NCBI GenBank assembly: GCA_963777975.1
Contig: CAVZSO010000003.1
Span: 186,001 to 250,000, forward strand
Length of the DNA: 64,000 bases
Reading direction: 5' to 3'
Source of the DNA: CSP1-4 sp963777975
GTDB taxonomy: Bacteria > Chloroflexota > Limnocylindria > Limnocylindrales > CSP1-4
Position 1 is the first letter of the stretch; the number at the start of each line of letters is the position of its first letter. The translations under genes and the position numbers were made by a program. Shown here piece by piece: positions 1-8,578 of this stretch. Below the pieces are notes generated by a model, which worked only from the letters and a program-made list of their open reading frames with translations, was not told where the DNA came from and ran no database searches.

Positions 1-884
1 GAGGCGAGCACGGCCGAGGCGGCGATCTCCTCGCCACTCTCGAGGACGACGCCGGTGGCTCGACCGCCCTTGGTCAGGATGCGCGCGACCGGTGCCTCCG
101 TGCGGATCTCCGCGCCCAGCGAGCGCGCGGCGGAGGCGACGGCCTGGCTCACGCCGCCGGTGCCACCCTTGGGGATCCCCCAGGCACGAAAAGCGCCGTC
201 GATCTCGCCCATGTAGTGGTGCAGCAGGACGTAGGCCGTGCCCGGTGACTTGACGCCGAGGTAGGTCCCGATGATGCCCGAGGCCGACATCGTGGCCTTC
301 AGCGGATCCGTCTCGAACCACTGGTCGAGGAAGTCGCTGGCGCTCATCGTCATGAGCTGCACGAAGACCGCCTGCTGGCGCTCGGGCAGCTGCTGGAACG
401 CGCGCGCCAGGCCAGCCAGGGGCAGGAACTCGCGCGGGTCGCGACCGGTCGGGTCGGGCGGCACGATGCCCAGGATGGGCTTGATGAACTTGGCCATCTC
501 GACCATCAGCTGGCCGTACTCCTCGTACGCCTCGGCGTCCGAGGCGCTCCAGCGGCGGAGCTCGCGCATCGTCCGGCCGTGGTCGTTGACCCGCCACAGG
601 TAGTCGCCGTCGAGCGGCGTGAAGGTGCCATCGAGGGGCAGGATGTCGAGCCCGTGCTGCGGCAGGCGCAGATCGCGGATGATCTCGGGCCGCAAGAGGG
701 AAACGACGTAGGAGAACGCGCTGAAGCGGAAGCCGGGCACGATCTCCTCGGTCACCGCCGCGCCGCCGAGCACGTGACGCGACTCGAGCACGAGGGTCTT
801 CATGCCAGCGCGGGCGAGGTAGGCCGCGCTGATCAACCCGTTGTGGCCGCCGCCGATGATGACCGCGTCGTAGCGCTCGGCCAC
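1..884 (-). CDS. NAD(P)/FAD-dependent oxidoreductase, phytoene desaturase-like (3' part missing)
   Basis: Flavin-dependent amine oxidase/phytoene desaturase family member, cut by the left window edge, so about 294 N-terminal residues are present. The chosen GTG start (882-884) follows a GGAGG ribosome site and gives AERYDAVIIGGGHNG, a classic Rossmann FAD-binding motif (GGGHNG) followed by an acidic strand end (LVLES). The visible part continues with the family's GGAA and FSYVVSLL segments. The substrate is unknown: carotenoid precursors, amines or other CH-CH donors are all possible in this family. A 17-bp inverted repeat (908-924) lies 24 bases upstream of the start and recurs upstream of the GcvT-like gene at 5042, which suggests shared control with a one-carbon or methylamine-type demethylation step. 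The function beyond FAD oxidoreductase is inference. Confidence 0.8.
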   Translation of the reverse strand, partial: MAERYDAVIIGGGHNGLISAAYLARAGMKTLVLESRHVLGGAAVTEEIVPGFRFSAFSYVVSLLRPEIIRDLRLPQHGLDILPLDGTFTPLDGDYLWRVNDHGRTMRELRRWSASDAEAYEEYGQLMVEMAKFIKPILGIVPPDPTGRDPREFLPLAGLARAFQQLPERQQAVFVQLMTMSASDFLDQWFETDPLKATMSASGIIGTYLGVKSPGTAYVLLHHYMGEIDGAFRAWGIPKGGTGGVSQAVASAARSLGAEIRTEAPVARILTKGGRATGVVLESGEEIAASAVLA

Positions 885-907
885 GTGGTCCTCCGGACTA
901 TCCAGAC

Positions 908-924
908 TGCATACGATTCATGCA
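908..924. promoter_or_regulatory. Inverted-repeat operator candidate, copy 1
   Basis: TGCATACGATTCATGCA has perfect 5-bp arms (TGCAT/ATGCA) around a 7-bp spacer. Read on the minus strand it lies just downstream of a TAGACT -10-like element and 24 bases upstream of the oxidoreductase start. Further outward the arms extend (AGAC...GTCT with one extra base). It matches the site at 4987-5003 in 15 of 17 positions. This looks like a dimeric repressor site, for example of GntR type. The regulator is not identified. Confidence 0.5.
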
Positions 925-976
925 AGTCTAGCCGACCGGCGACGGTCCCCGCCGGTGCCAGCGGGTGGCGGATGCT

Positions 977-3437
977 TCAGGCGGCGCTCGTGCTGATGAC
1001 GGTCGGACGGCGCTTGCGAGCCGGTCGCCGGCCATCGGTCAGCGGCACCGGCGAGGCTTCGGCGCGCCCCCGATCGCGGCCGGCGGCGACCCGGATATCG
1101 AGCTCGGCGAGCTCGGTGTCGGCGACAGGGTGCGCGAAGTAGAAGCCCTGTCCATAGGTGCAGCCAAGGACGCGCATACGGGCCGCCTGTTCGGCGGTCT
1201 CGATGCCTTCGGCGACCGTCTGGATGCCGAGCGAGCGGCCCATGGCGACGATGGCACCGGCCAGGGCGGCCGACTTCGAGTCGCCGTCGGCGATCTCCAC
1301 GAACTCGCTGGCGATCTTGAGGATGTCGACTGGGAACTGTCGAAGGTGGCTGAGCGAGAAGTAGCCGGTGCCGAAGTCGTCGATGACGACCTGGACGCCG
1401 AGGCCACGGAGCGACTCGAGCGTCTCGATGGTCGACGGGGTCGCCTTGAGGAGCGCCGTCTCGGTGATCTCCAGCTTCAGTCGGCCGGCTTCGAGGCCCG
1501 CGTCCGTGAGCGCTTCTTCGACCGCCTCGACGAAACCGGGCTGCTGGATCTCGCGCGCGGAGACGTTGACGCACAGGAAGACCGCGCGTCGCTCGGGTCC
1601 CCAGCCAGCGGCCTTGCGACAGGCCTCTCGCAGGACCCAGCGGCCGATGGGCAGGATGGCGCCGTTCTCCTCGGCCAGCTCGATGAACTCGCCGGGCGAG
1701 ACGAGCCCGCGCTCCGGATGCTGCCAGCGGACAAGGGCCTCGACACCGGCGAGACGGCGGGAGTCGAGGCGGACGATGGGCTGATAGACGACCCGCAGCT
1801 GCTCCAGCTCGACGGCCCGCTGGAGCTGCGCGCCGAGCTCGTGGCGCTCGCGGATGACGGCGTGCATGCCAGGATCGAAGACGGCGAAGCCGGCCTTGCC
1901 GTTGGCCTTGGCGAGGTACATCGCGACGTCGGCGTTGCGGACGACATCGACCGCACTCTCACCGGCATCGCGCGCGCTGGCGATGCCGATGCTGGCGGAG
2001 GTCGTGACGTGGTTGTCGCCGATGAGATAGGGCGCGCGGAGCTCGCGCGTCAGGCGCTCGGCCATCGCCCGCGACCGGCTGAGGTCCGACGCGTCCTCGG
2101 TCAGGATGGCGAACTCGTCGCCACCGAGTCGGGCCACCAGGTCGCCCTCGCGGACCGAGTCGGAGATGCGCTCGGTGACCGCGACAAGGAGCGCATCACC
2201 AGCCGCGTGGCCGAGGGTGTCGTTGACGACCTTGAAGTCGTCGAGGTCGATGAACAGCACCGCGCTGACCTTGGACTTCGAGGTGACCGGAGCGGAACGG
2301 GCGACGTCGAGGACGCGCTCGAGACTGGCTTGGAAGGTGAGCCGGTTGGCCGCTCCTGTCAGGGAGTCGCGCTCGGCCAGGTCCTGGACGTGGCGCAGCA
2401 GGACGGCGTTGCGCAGGTTGAGGGCGGCGATGGCGCAGAGCTGACTGACGACCGAGGCGACACGGCGCTCGATGCCCAGGACAGCCCGCGAGCGATGCTC
2501 CAGGACGACCGCGCCGAGGGCCCGGCCATCGGCCACCATGGGCGCGATCAAGAGGCGCTCCGCGCCGGGCATGGTCGCCGCCAGGGCGGGGTTGCGCATG
2601 GGATCGAGGCGACGGACGGCGAGCAGCTCCTTGCGCTCCCAGGCTGCCTGGATGACCGCGTCCGGCGTCATGGGCGAGGTCGGCACGGGCGACGTGCCAC
2701 GCGTGGCGAGGATGATCATCTGCTCGTCGGACGCGGCAACGATCGAGTCCGCGGGCGAAACCGAAGTGATCGGCCAAGCCCTCGAGGACGATCTGCGACT
2801 GGCGCACCGGATCGGTCACCTCGTCGAGTCGAGCGCCGACGTCGACCAGCGCCTGGAGGTCGGCCCGCCGCTGGCGAAGCTCGCGCTCGTTCACGGCCGA
2901 GAACGCGGATGTCGCCAGCGCGAACAGCCAGAAGGAGGTCACGTTGAGGACGGGCATCGTCTCGAACTCGATGGCTCGACCGGGGACCACGTCGACCGGC
3001 GGGATGAGCTGGGCCGCCTGGGCATAGAGCACGACGAAGAGCAGCAGCGAGTCCCACAGAGCGACCTTCAGCCCGGTCCGATACGAGGCCAGCAGCGAGA
3101 CAGCCACGAGCTGCAGGTAGATCAGGAAGCGGATGGGGCTCTGGGTGCCGCCGGTCGCGTACATCGCCCAGGCCAGGTACAGCCCATCGGCCAGCAAGGC
3201 AAGGGTGACGAGGCCATATCCAAAGCGCGTATAACGTCGACGAGCAAGCTCGACGATCACGGCGCCAACGACGTACACGCCGCTGCCGACAGCAAGGACG
3301 CTGAGCGAGAGTCCCAGCGCCTCGGGCCGCATGACGGCCCAGGTCATGACGATGACGGCCATCGCGATGCGCAACCAGAGCAGGTAGGTCATCCGGTCAC
3401 TGAGGGCCGAATGATCGGCACGCTCATGGCTGGTCAT
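977..3437 (-). CDS. Membrane GAF-GGDEF-EAL cyclic-di-GMP signalling protein (one frameshift)
   Basis: Cyclic-di-GMP synthase/phosphodiesterase-type sensor. Residues about 15-180 hold six or so membrane helices. A short linker and a GAF-like domain (about 190-340) follow. Next come GGDEF (LGGDEF near residue 440, with an RxxD inhibitory site REGD five residues before it) and EAL (VEALVRW near 566, with DDFGTGY later). Both catalytic signatures are intact, so the protein could make or degrade c-di-GMP. The frame is broken once, near 2750 in a GC-rich run (CCGCGGG). Removing one base gives a clean 819-residue protein, so this is more likely a sequence error than a pseudogene. The start overlaps the stop of the upstream surface-protein gene by ATGA (3434-3437), implying translational coupling with it. 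Confidence 0.85.
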
Positions 3438-4729
3438 GGGATCTCGCGCTCCTCGACGAAGGGGATGACGATCTCGGCACCGGCGGCGGGTCCATTGCGC
3501 AGCTTCGGATCTCGTCGATCGAGCCGGTGCTGGACGAAGAGGAAGAGCACCACCGCCAGCATCAATGCGAGCGGGAAGGTGAAGGTCTGGGCGACCGCCT
3601 GGACTGCCTCCGGCTGGACGGACGCCCGGACCTGGTCGGCGACCCGAAGGACGATGCCGCCGACGATCCCGACCGGCTCGAGGAACGAGGCGTGGGAGAT
3701 GCCCGCCGGGAGGGTCGCTGACCCGCCCGTCGGTGGTTCATCTCCGGCTGCTGCCGGGTCGTCGGGATCCTCGTCGGCGGTGCCGATGGCGAAGCCTGGA
3801 GAGGGCGCAGCGGCATCCCCGGCCGGATCGTCACGCTCACCGGTCAGCGCCGGGCCGGGGGCCGTGCCCGGTGGCGGTGGTTCGGAAGCCGCCTGGGCGG
3901 CGGCAGCGGGCGCGTCGGTCGCCGCCGGTTCGGGCGTGGGCACCTGGGTCAGGCTGGGCACCCGGGTCGGGCTGGGCGACGGCGACGGGCTCGGGCTGGG
4001 CGACGGTGATGGCGTCGGCGACGGCGACGGGCTCGGGCTGGGCGACGGTGATGGCGATGGCGACGGACTTGGGCTCGGCGACGGCGAGGTGGTCGGCGAG
4101 GGCGACGGCGACGGGCTCGGGCTGGGCGACGGCGACGGTGATGGCGATGGCGACGGACTCGGGCTCGGGGTCGGTGACAGGTCCGGGCTCGGCGTCGACG
4201 CGGGGCTTGGCGTTGGCGACGGATCCGACTTCGGGTCGGGCGGCGGAGGGTCGCCGGTCGTCACGTGCTCGACCACGTCGACGCGATCGTCGAGCTCGGG
4301 ATCGCCGACGGGCTCCTCGCACTGCCCACTGCCGCCGGCGATGAGCGCACAGATGACGTCGGTCCCGACCTGGGCGCTACGAAACGTGATCGAGCAGACA
4401 CCGTCGTCGCCGGTGTCGCAGGCATCGGCCGGGCTGTTGCCGGGCGGGTTCGGGTCGTTGGGGCTGCCGGCCACGAAGTAGAAGCGGACATGGGTGTCCG
4501 TGTCAGGGCCGGCGAAGAGGTTGCCGTCCTCGTCGTAGACCCGAGCCGTGAGCACGACGTCGGTCCCGGCGTCATCGTTGCCGTGCTCGGGCGACAGGTC
4601 CACGGAGGTGGCGGATGCGGCGATGGCAGGCCGTGCGAACCACGCTCCGGGCGCGATGGCCACCATGGCCAGCGCCGCGAGGATGCCTACCCCCACCCGC
4701 GCCGTCGTCTTCGGCTGGATCTGTCGCAT
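3434..4729 (-). CDS. Exported Ig-like protein with long Pro-Ser repeat and C-terminal membrane anchor
   Basis: Predicted cell-surface protein of 431 residues, not recognised as a named family. The ATG at 4727-4729 was chosen because it starts a signal peptide (MRQIQPK, hydrophobic stretch, cleavage near AIAASA). The frame stays open further upstream, but that part looks non-coding. Residues about 40-150 resemble a bacterial Ig-like (Big-type) domain with four cysteines that could form disulfides. Next is a low-complexity linker of PSPSP repeats (about 3950-4230). Near the C terminus there is one membrane helix (FPLALMLAVVLFLFV) followed by a basic tail. The layout suggests a stalked domain held at the membrane. 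The stop overlaps the start of the c-di-GMP gene, so the two products may work together, for example in sensing or adhesion; that link is inference. Confidence 0.7.
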   Translation of the reverse strand: MRQIQPKTTARVGVGILAALAMVAIAPGAWFARPAIAASATSVDLSPEHGNDDAGTDVVLTARVYDEDGNLFAGPDTDTHVRFYFVAGSPNDPNPPGNSPADACDTGDDGVCSITFRSAQVGTDVICALIAGGSGQCEEPVGDPELDDRVDVVEHVTTGDPPPPDPKSDPSPTPSPASTPSPDLSPTPSPSPSPSPSPSPSPSPSPSPSPSPTTSPSPSPSPSPSPSPSPSPSPSPSPTPSPSPSPSPSPSPSPTRVPSLTQVPTPEPAATDAPAAAAQAASEPPPPGTAPGPALTGERDDPAGDAAAPSPGFAIGTADEDPDDPAAAGDEPPTGGSATLPAGISHASFLEPVGIVGGIVLRVADQVRASVQPEAVQAVAQTFTFPLALMLAVVLFLFVQHRLDRRDPKLRNGPAAGAEIVIPFVEEREIP

Positions 4730-4851
4730 GCCGGTCCTATGAGTCGTTCGTCCCAGGGCGGGATGCCCCGGATGTCGGGGAACGTAGCCGCCTTCGGGCG
4801 TGCGACCGAGAGGGAAACTCGTCCGGGGGGCGCGGTCGTCGCGGTGGGCCT

Positions 4852-4918
4852 GTGCCGCCTGGCACCGGGTGGTGCCCGGAACGTCCCGGTCCGGGCACCG
4901 CCGAAGGTCCCGGCGGTG
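4852..4918. promoter_or_regulatory. Chain of mutually exclusive hairpins in a divergent intergenic region
   Basis: The 312-bp gap between the divergent genes at 4729 and 5042 holds no gene. It contains five consecutive segments in which each can pair with the next: GTGCC (4852-4856), GGCACC (4861-4866), GGTGCCCGG (4871-4879), CCGGGCACCGCCG (4891-4903) and CGGCGGTG (4911-4918). The 3:4 stem has 9 perfect pairs and the 4:5 stem has 8 (CACCGCCG with CGGCGGTG). Alternating exclusive stems of this kind resemble an attenuator or riboswitch leader. Which transcript would carry it is unclear, and the order is symmetrical on both strands. Confidence 0.35.
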
Positions 4919-4986
4919 GGGCGCTCTGGTCGACTGCGGTGGGCTCCGGTCCGGCACTCAGGCAGCCGGTCGGCGAGCATCCACCG

Positions 4987-5003
4987 TGCATAGGAATCAT
5001 GCA
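4987..5003. promoter_or_regulatory. Inverted-repeat operator candidate, copy 2
   Basis: TGCATAGGAATCATGCA has the same 5-bp arms and 7-bp spacer as the site at 908-924 (15 of 17 identical). It lies 39 bases before the GTG start of the GcvT-like gene. The paired occurrence next to two probably related metabolic genes supports a local regulon. Confidence 0.5.
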
Positions 5004-5041
5004 TACTCGGTCCCGCAGCCCGTCAAGGAGCCCGAAGACCC

Positions 5042-6235
5042 GTGAGCGTCGGCACCCCGTTCCATCCGCGCACCTCGGCCCTCAACCGGAAGCAGCAATG
5101 GCGGGAGTGGTCCGGCTACTACGCCGCCAGCGTCTATGCCGACTTCCACGACATCGAATACAACGCCATCCGCGAGGCGGCCGCGCTGATCGACGTCAGC
5201 CCGCTCTTCAAGTACGTCGTGCGAGGGCGCGACGCCGAAGCCCTCGTCGACCGGGTCATCACCCGGGACGCGACCAAGCTGCAGGTCGGCCAGGTCTTCT
5301 ACAGCCCGTGGTGCGACGAGCACGGCAAGGTCATCGACGACGGCACCATCCACCGGCTCGGCGAGACCGAGTTCCGCTGGACCGCCGCCGATCCGCAGCT
5401 GCGCTGGCTGCGCATGAACGCGGCTGGCCTCGAGGTCGAGATCGAGGAGGTCACCGAGTCGCTGGCCGCGCTCGCCCTCCAGGGCCCGCAGAGCCGCGCG
5501 GTGCTCGAGACCGCCAGCCACGAGTCGTTCACCGACCTGCGCTACTTCCGTCGCCGCGCCACCAAGATCGGCCGTGTCGCGGTCGACGTCTCTCGTACGG
5601 GCTACACCGGGGACCTCGGCTACGAGCTGTGGCTGCCGGTGGACAAGGCCTCGGCGGTCTGGGACGCGCTGCTCAAGGCAGGCGCCGATCACGGGATCCG
5701 GCCAGCCGGCATGCTCGCCCTGGACGTCACACGGCTGGAGGCCGGTCTCATCCTGCTCGAGGTCGACTACACCTCGGCCCGTCACGCCATGAACCCCGAG
5801 CAGAACTATTCGCCGTTCGAAGTCGGCCTCGGGCGCCTGGTCACCTTCGACAAGGCCGACTACGTGGGCCGTCGTGCGCTGATGGCCGAGCAGGCCGGCG
5901 GCGGGCCGGCGCGCCGCCTCGTCGGCCTGACCCTCGACTGGTACGGCATCGAGGGGCTCTTCAGCGCCCAGGGTCTGCCGCCCGCCATCTCGCCGACCGT
6001 CGATCGCTCGCCGGTCCCCGTCTTCGCGCCCGGCCGGGGCCAGGTCGGCAAGGCGACCAGCCATGGCTGGAGTCCCATCCTCAAGCAGGCCATCGCGCTG
6101 GCGTCGGTGCCACCGACCTATGAGCGACCCGGCTCGCAGCTGGAGATGGAGTGGACGGTCGAGGGCCGCCGGGGCCGCGTGGCCGCGACGGTCACCGAGC
6201 TGCCCTTCCTCGACCTGCCCAGGAAGCGCAGCTGA
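5042..6235 (+). CDS. GcvT-family folate-dependent aminomethyltransferase / demethylase
   Basis: Member of the glycine-cleavage T-protein family (397 residues, usual length), which moves a one-carbon unit from an aminomethyl or methyl donor to tetrahydrofolate. The GTG at 5042 gives MSVGTPFHP. Typical T-protein features follow: an N-terminal barrel-like folate domain with DVSPLFKYVVRG, LQGPQSRAVL and RTGYTGDLGYELW, a GMLALDVTRLEAGLIL segment, and a C-terminal OB-like domain starting around residue 290. Opening residues (WREWSGYYAASVY) look closer to stand-alone demethylases such as sarcosine/dimethylglycine or DmdA relatives than to the core GcvT of the glycine cleavage system. No gcvH or gcvP is nearby. 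The M20 dipeptidase starts 64 bases after the stop. Control by the palindrome at 4987 is inferred. Confidence 0.8.
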   Translation: MSVGTPFHPRTSALNRKQQWREWSGYYAASVYADFHDIEYNAIREAAALIDVSPLFKYVVRGRDAEALVDRVITRDATKLQVGQVFYSPWCDEHGKVIDDGTIHRLGETEFRWTAADPQLRWLRMNAAGLEVEIEEVTESLAALALQGPQSRAVLETASHESFTDLRYFRRRATKIGRVAVDVSRTGYTGDLGYELWLPVDKASAVWDALLKAGADHGIRPAGMLALDVTRLEAGLILLEVDYTSARHAMNPEQNYSPFEVGLGRLVTFDKADYVGRRALMAEQAGGGPARRLVGLTLDWYGIEGLFSAQGLPPAISPTVDRSPVPVFAPGRGQVGKATSHGWSPILKQAIALASVPPTYERPGSQLEMEWTVEGRRGRVAATVTELPFLDLPRKRS

Positions 6236-6299
6236 GCCCGACCGGCGCCCTTCCCACGACCGTCACGTCCCCGCCCAAGACCACCGCCCGAGGACCCCG

Positions 6300-7676
6300 A
6301 TGACCGACCGATACCAGGCATTGCGACCGACCATCGACCAGCGGCTGCCGCGTTGGATCGAGGAGCTGGCCGACTTTTGCCGCATCCCTTCCGAGGCGAA
6401 CGACCTCGTCGCCCTGCGCCAAGCTGCCGAATGGAGCGCGACGCGGCTGCGCAGCCTCGGGGCCACGGTCGAGCTCGTCGAGCTGCCCGACCGCCCGGAC
6501 GTGCCGCCGCTCGTCGTTGGCGAGATCGGCAGCGGACCGCGGACCATCAATGTCGTCCAGCACTACGACGTGCAGCCGGCGGCACCACATGACCTGTGGA
6601 CGACGCCGGCCTACGAGCCGGCCGTGCGCGATGGTCGGCTTTATGCCCGTGGCGCGACCGACAACAAGGGCGAGATGCTGTCGCGTGTCTGGGGCATCGA
6701 GGCCTACCTGGCGACCATCGGTCCCCTGCCCTGCCGGGTCCGGTTCCTCGTCGAGGGCGAGGAGGAGTCAGGCAGCGAGCATCTCGACGCGCTGCTCGAC
6801 GAGCGTCCGGACCTGCGCCTTGCCGATGGCGCGCTCATCGAGGGTGGCGGCGTGGACGCGCTGGGTCGACCGGTCCTGACCGCTGGCGCGCGCGGCGGTG
6901 TCTCGGTCGAGCTGGTCGCACGCATGCTCACGTACGACGCCCACTCGAGCCTGGCCACGATGCTCCCCAGCGCTCCGGTCCGACTCGTGCTCGCCCTGGC
7001 CTCGCTGTACGACCGCGATGGCGTGCCGGACTGGCCGGGGCTGGAGACCGGTGCCCGCGCCCCGACCGCCGCCCAGCTGGCGGCGGTGGCGGCCCTGCCG
7101 ACCGAGGATCTCGACGCCATCAAGGCCGAGTACGGGGTGACGGCCTTCCTCGGTGGCCGCGAGGGCACCGCCGCCTGGCATGCCGATGTCTTCGCCGTGA
7201 CCTGCAACATCCAGGGGCTCTGGTCGGGCTATACCGGCCCAGGGGGCAATACGATCCTGCCCGCCGAGGCGCACGCGCGGCTCGACATGCGCATCATCCC
7301 CGACCAGGATCCGGCCGCCGTCCTGGCCGCCCTGCGAGCCCACCTCGACGCGCAGGGTTTCGGCGACATCGAGATGACCTCGTTCGAGGGCTCCGAACCC
7401 GCCTACTGGTCGGACATCGAGGATCCCATCGTCGACGCGGCGGCGACCGTCTCCGAGACCGTCTTCGGCAAGCCGGCGCTGCGCTTCGTGGCCATGTCCG
7501 GCATCGTGCCCATGCACCAGGTCTGCGCCCGCCATGGCGTGCCCATGACGACGCTCGGCGGCGCGGCCGAGGATTGCCGCGCCCATGCGCCGGACGAGAA
7601 CTACCCGCTCCAGGGCGCCGCCGACGCGGCCGAGGTCACCGCCCGCTTCCTGGACGCCTTCGCCGAGCAGGGCTGA
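6300..7676 (+). CDS. M20 family metallodipeptidase
   Basis: Zinc aminoacyl-peptidase of the M20 (ArgE/DapE/CPG2, dipeptidase) family, 458 residues. The chosen ATG (6300) begins MTDRYQALRP. The frame is open further upstream, but that portion overlaps the preceding gene and is not protein-like. Metal-ligand motifs are present: QHYDVQPA near residue 85 (His and Asp ligands), GATDNKGEM near 120, GEEESGSEHL near 155 (catalytic Glu pair) and a late GAAEDCRAHAPDE with the final His. The dimerisation domain lies between about 205 and 325. It probably hydrolyses dipeptides or N-acyl amino acids in the cytoplasm. It is likely co-transcribed with the GcvT-like gene and converges on the btuD-like gene. 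Confidence 0.88.
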   Translation: MTDRYQALRPTIDQRLPRWIEELADFCRIPSEANDLVALRQAAEWSATRLRSLGATVELVELPDRPDVPPLVVGEIGSGPRTINVVQHYDVQPAAPHDLWTTPAYEPAVRDGRLYARGATDNKGEMLSRVWGIEAYLATIGPLPCRVRFLVEGEEESGSEHLDALLDERPDLRLADGALIEGGGVDALGRPVLTAGARGGVSVELVARMLTYDAHSSLATMLPSAPVRLVLALASLYDRDGVPDWPGLETGARAPTAAQLAAVAALPTEDLDAIKAEYGVTAFLGGREGTAAWHADVFAVTCNIQGLWSGYTGPGGNTILPAEAHARLDMRIIPDQDPAAVLAALRAHLDAQGFGDIEMTSFEGSEPAYWSDIEDPIVDAAATVSETVFGKPALRFVAMSGIVPMHQVCARHGVPMTTLGGAAEDCRAHAPDENYPLQGAADAAEVTARFLDAFAEQG

Positions 7677-7741
7677 CTCGCGTCGCACCCTGGCGGTCCA
7701 GGATCGCGCCCCATCGCCTCCAGCGAGACAGGGTCGGGCGA

Positions 7742-8576
7742 CTACGAGCGGCGGACGAGCGCCGGGTCGACGCCATAGACGGACCGGATCCGCTCGTCCG
7801 AGAGGACGTCGTCGGGAGGCCCGTCGGCGACGATGCGGCCATGGTCGAGGAGCACCAGGCGGGGGAAGAAGTGGGCCGCCAGGGACAGGTCGTGGAGGAC
7901 GGCGATGACGCCGACGCCGTCGCGCTCGTTGAGCGTCGACCAGCAGCTCCATCACGTCGACCTGATGACGGAGGTCGAGGTGCACGGTCGGCTCATCGAG
8001 GATGAGCACGCGTGGCGCTTGGGCCAGGGCCATGGCCAGCACGACCAGCTGTCGCTCGCCGAGCGACAGCCGCCGCGCATCGCGACCGACGAGGTCCTCG
8101 ATGCCGACCCGCTCGATGGCGGCCCCGATGGCACGGTCGTCGCTGTCCCGAAGGCCTCGGAAGGGGTGCTCATGCGGGATCCGGCCCAGCGCCACGACAT
8201 CCTCGACGCGGGCCGCGAAGGGCAGGCTGACCTCGCCCGGTACGACCGCCACCCGGCGCGCCAGCGACTCGCGGCTGTAGCTCTCGAGCGGCTGGCCGTC
8301 GAGCCGGACGGCCCCTCGCCGTTCCGGGGCGTGCCCGGTCAGGATCCGCAACAGGCTCGACTTGCCGGCGCCGTTCGGTCCCAGGATCGCCACGCGCTCG
8401 CCGGTCCCGATGACCAGGTCGACGTCGTCGAGGACGGTGCGCGCCCCGTACGCGAGCCCGACCCCGAGCAGGTCGAAGCCGTCGTTCGTCGGGCGCCCGA
8501 TCGCCAGCCCGCGTGCCGGCGCCTCCGTCGCACCGCTCGACGAACGCTCTGCGTCCTGGAGGCTCGAGGCGACCAT
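7742..8576 (-). CDS. btuD: ABC transporter ATPase of the cobalamin/Fe-siderophore type (one frameshift)
   Basis: ATP-binding subunit of a BtuCD/FhuBC-type importer. It shows Walker A (ILGPNGAGKSSLL), a signature loop (LSLGERQLVVLAMAL) and Walker B (VLILDEPTVHLDL). After MELLV near 7937 the reading frame shifts by one base. In the next frame the H-loop region (VIAVLHDLSLAAHFF) and a normal C terminus (VYGVDPALVRRS) follow to a TAG at 7742. Removing one base yields 277 residues, the usual size, so this is probably a sequence error. The gene follows the permease by two bases. The cobalamin riboswitch upstream of the operon supports corrinoid as cargo. Confidence 0.82.
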
Positions 8577-8578
8577 CG

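Noticed and set aside
965..2947. A 660-codon plus-strand frame opposite the GGDEF-EAL gene
   Set aside because: The minus-strand product has complete GGDEF and EAL motifs; the plus-strand frame has none.
3950..4230. Short repeating units that resemble a CRISPR array
   Set aside because: The repeats are 6-24 bases without unique spacers and encode Pro-Ser repeats in frame.
4740..5041. Glycine riboswitch upstream of the GcvT-like gene
   Set aside because: A GCCGAAGG-like string occurs, but the rest of the aptamer core (GGGAGAG and the CTCTCAGGCAAA region) is not found.
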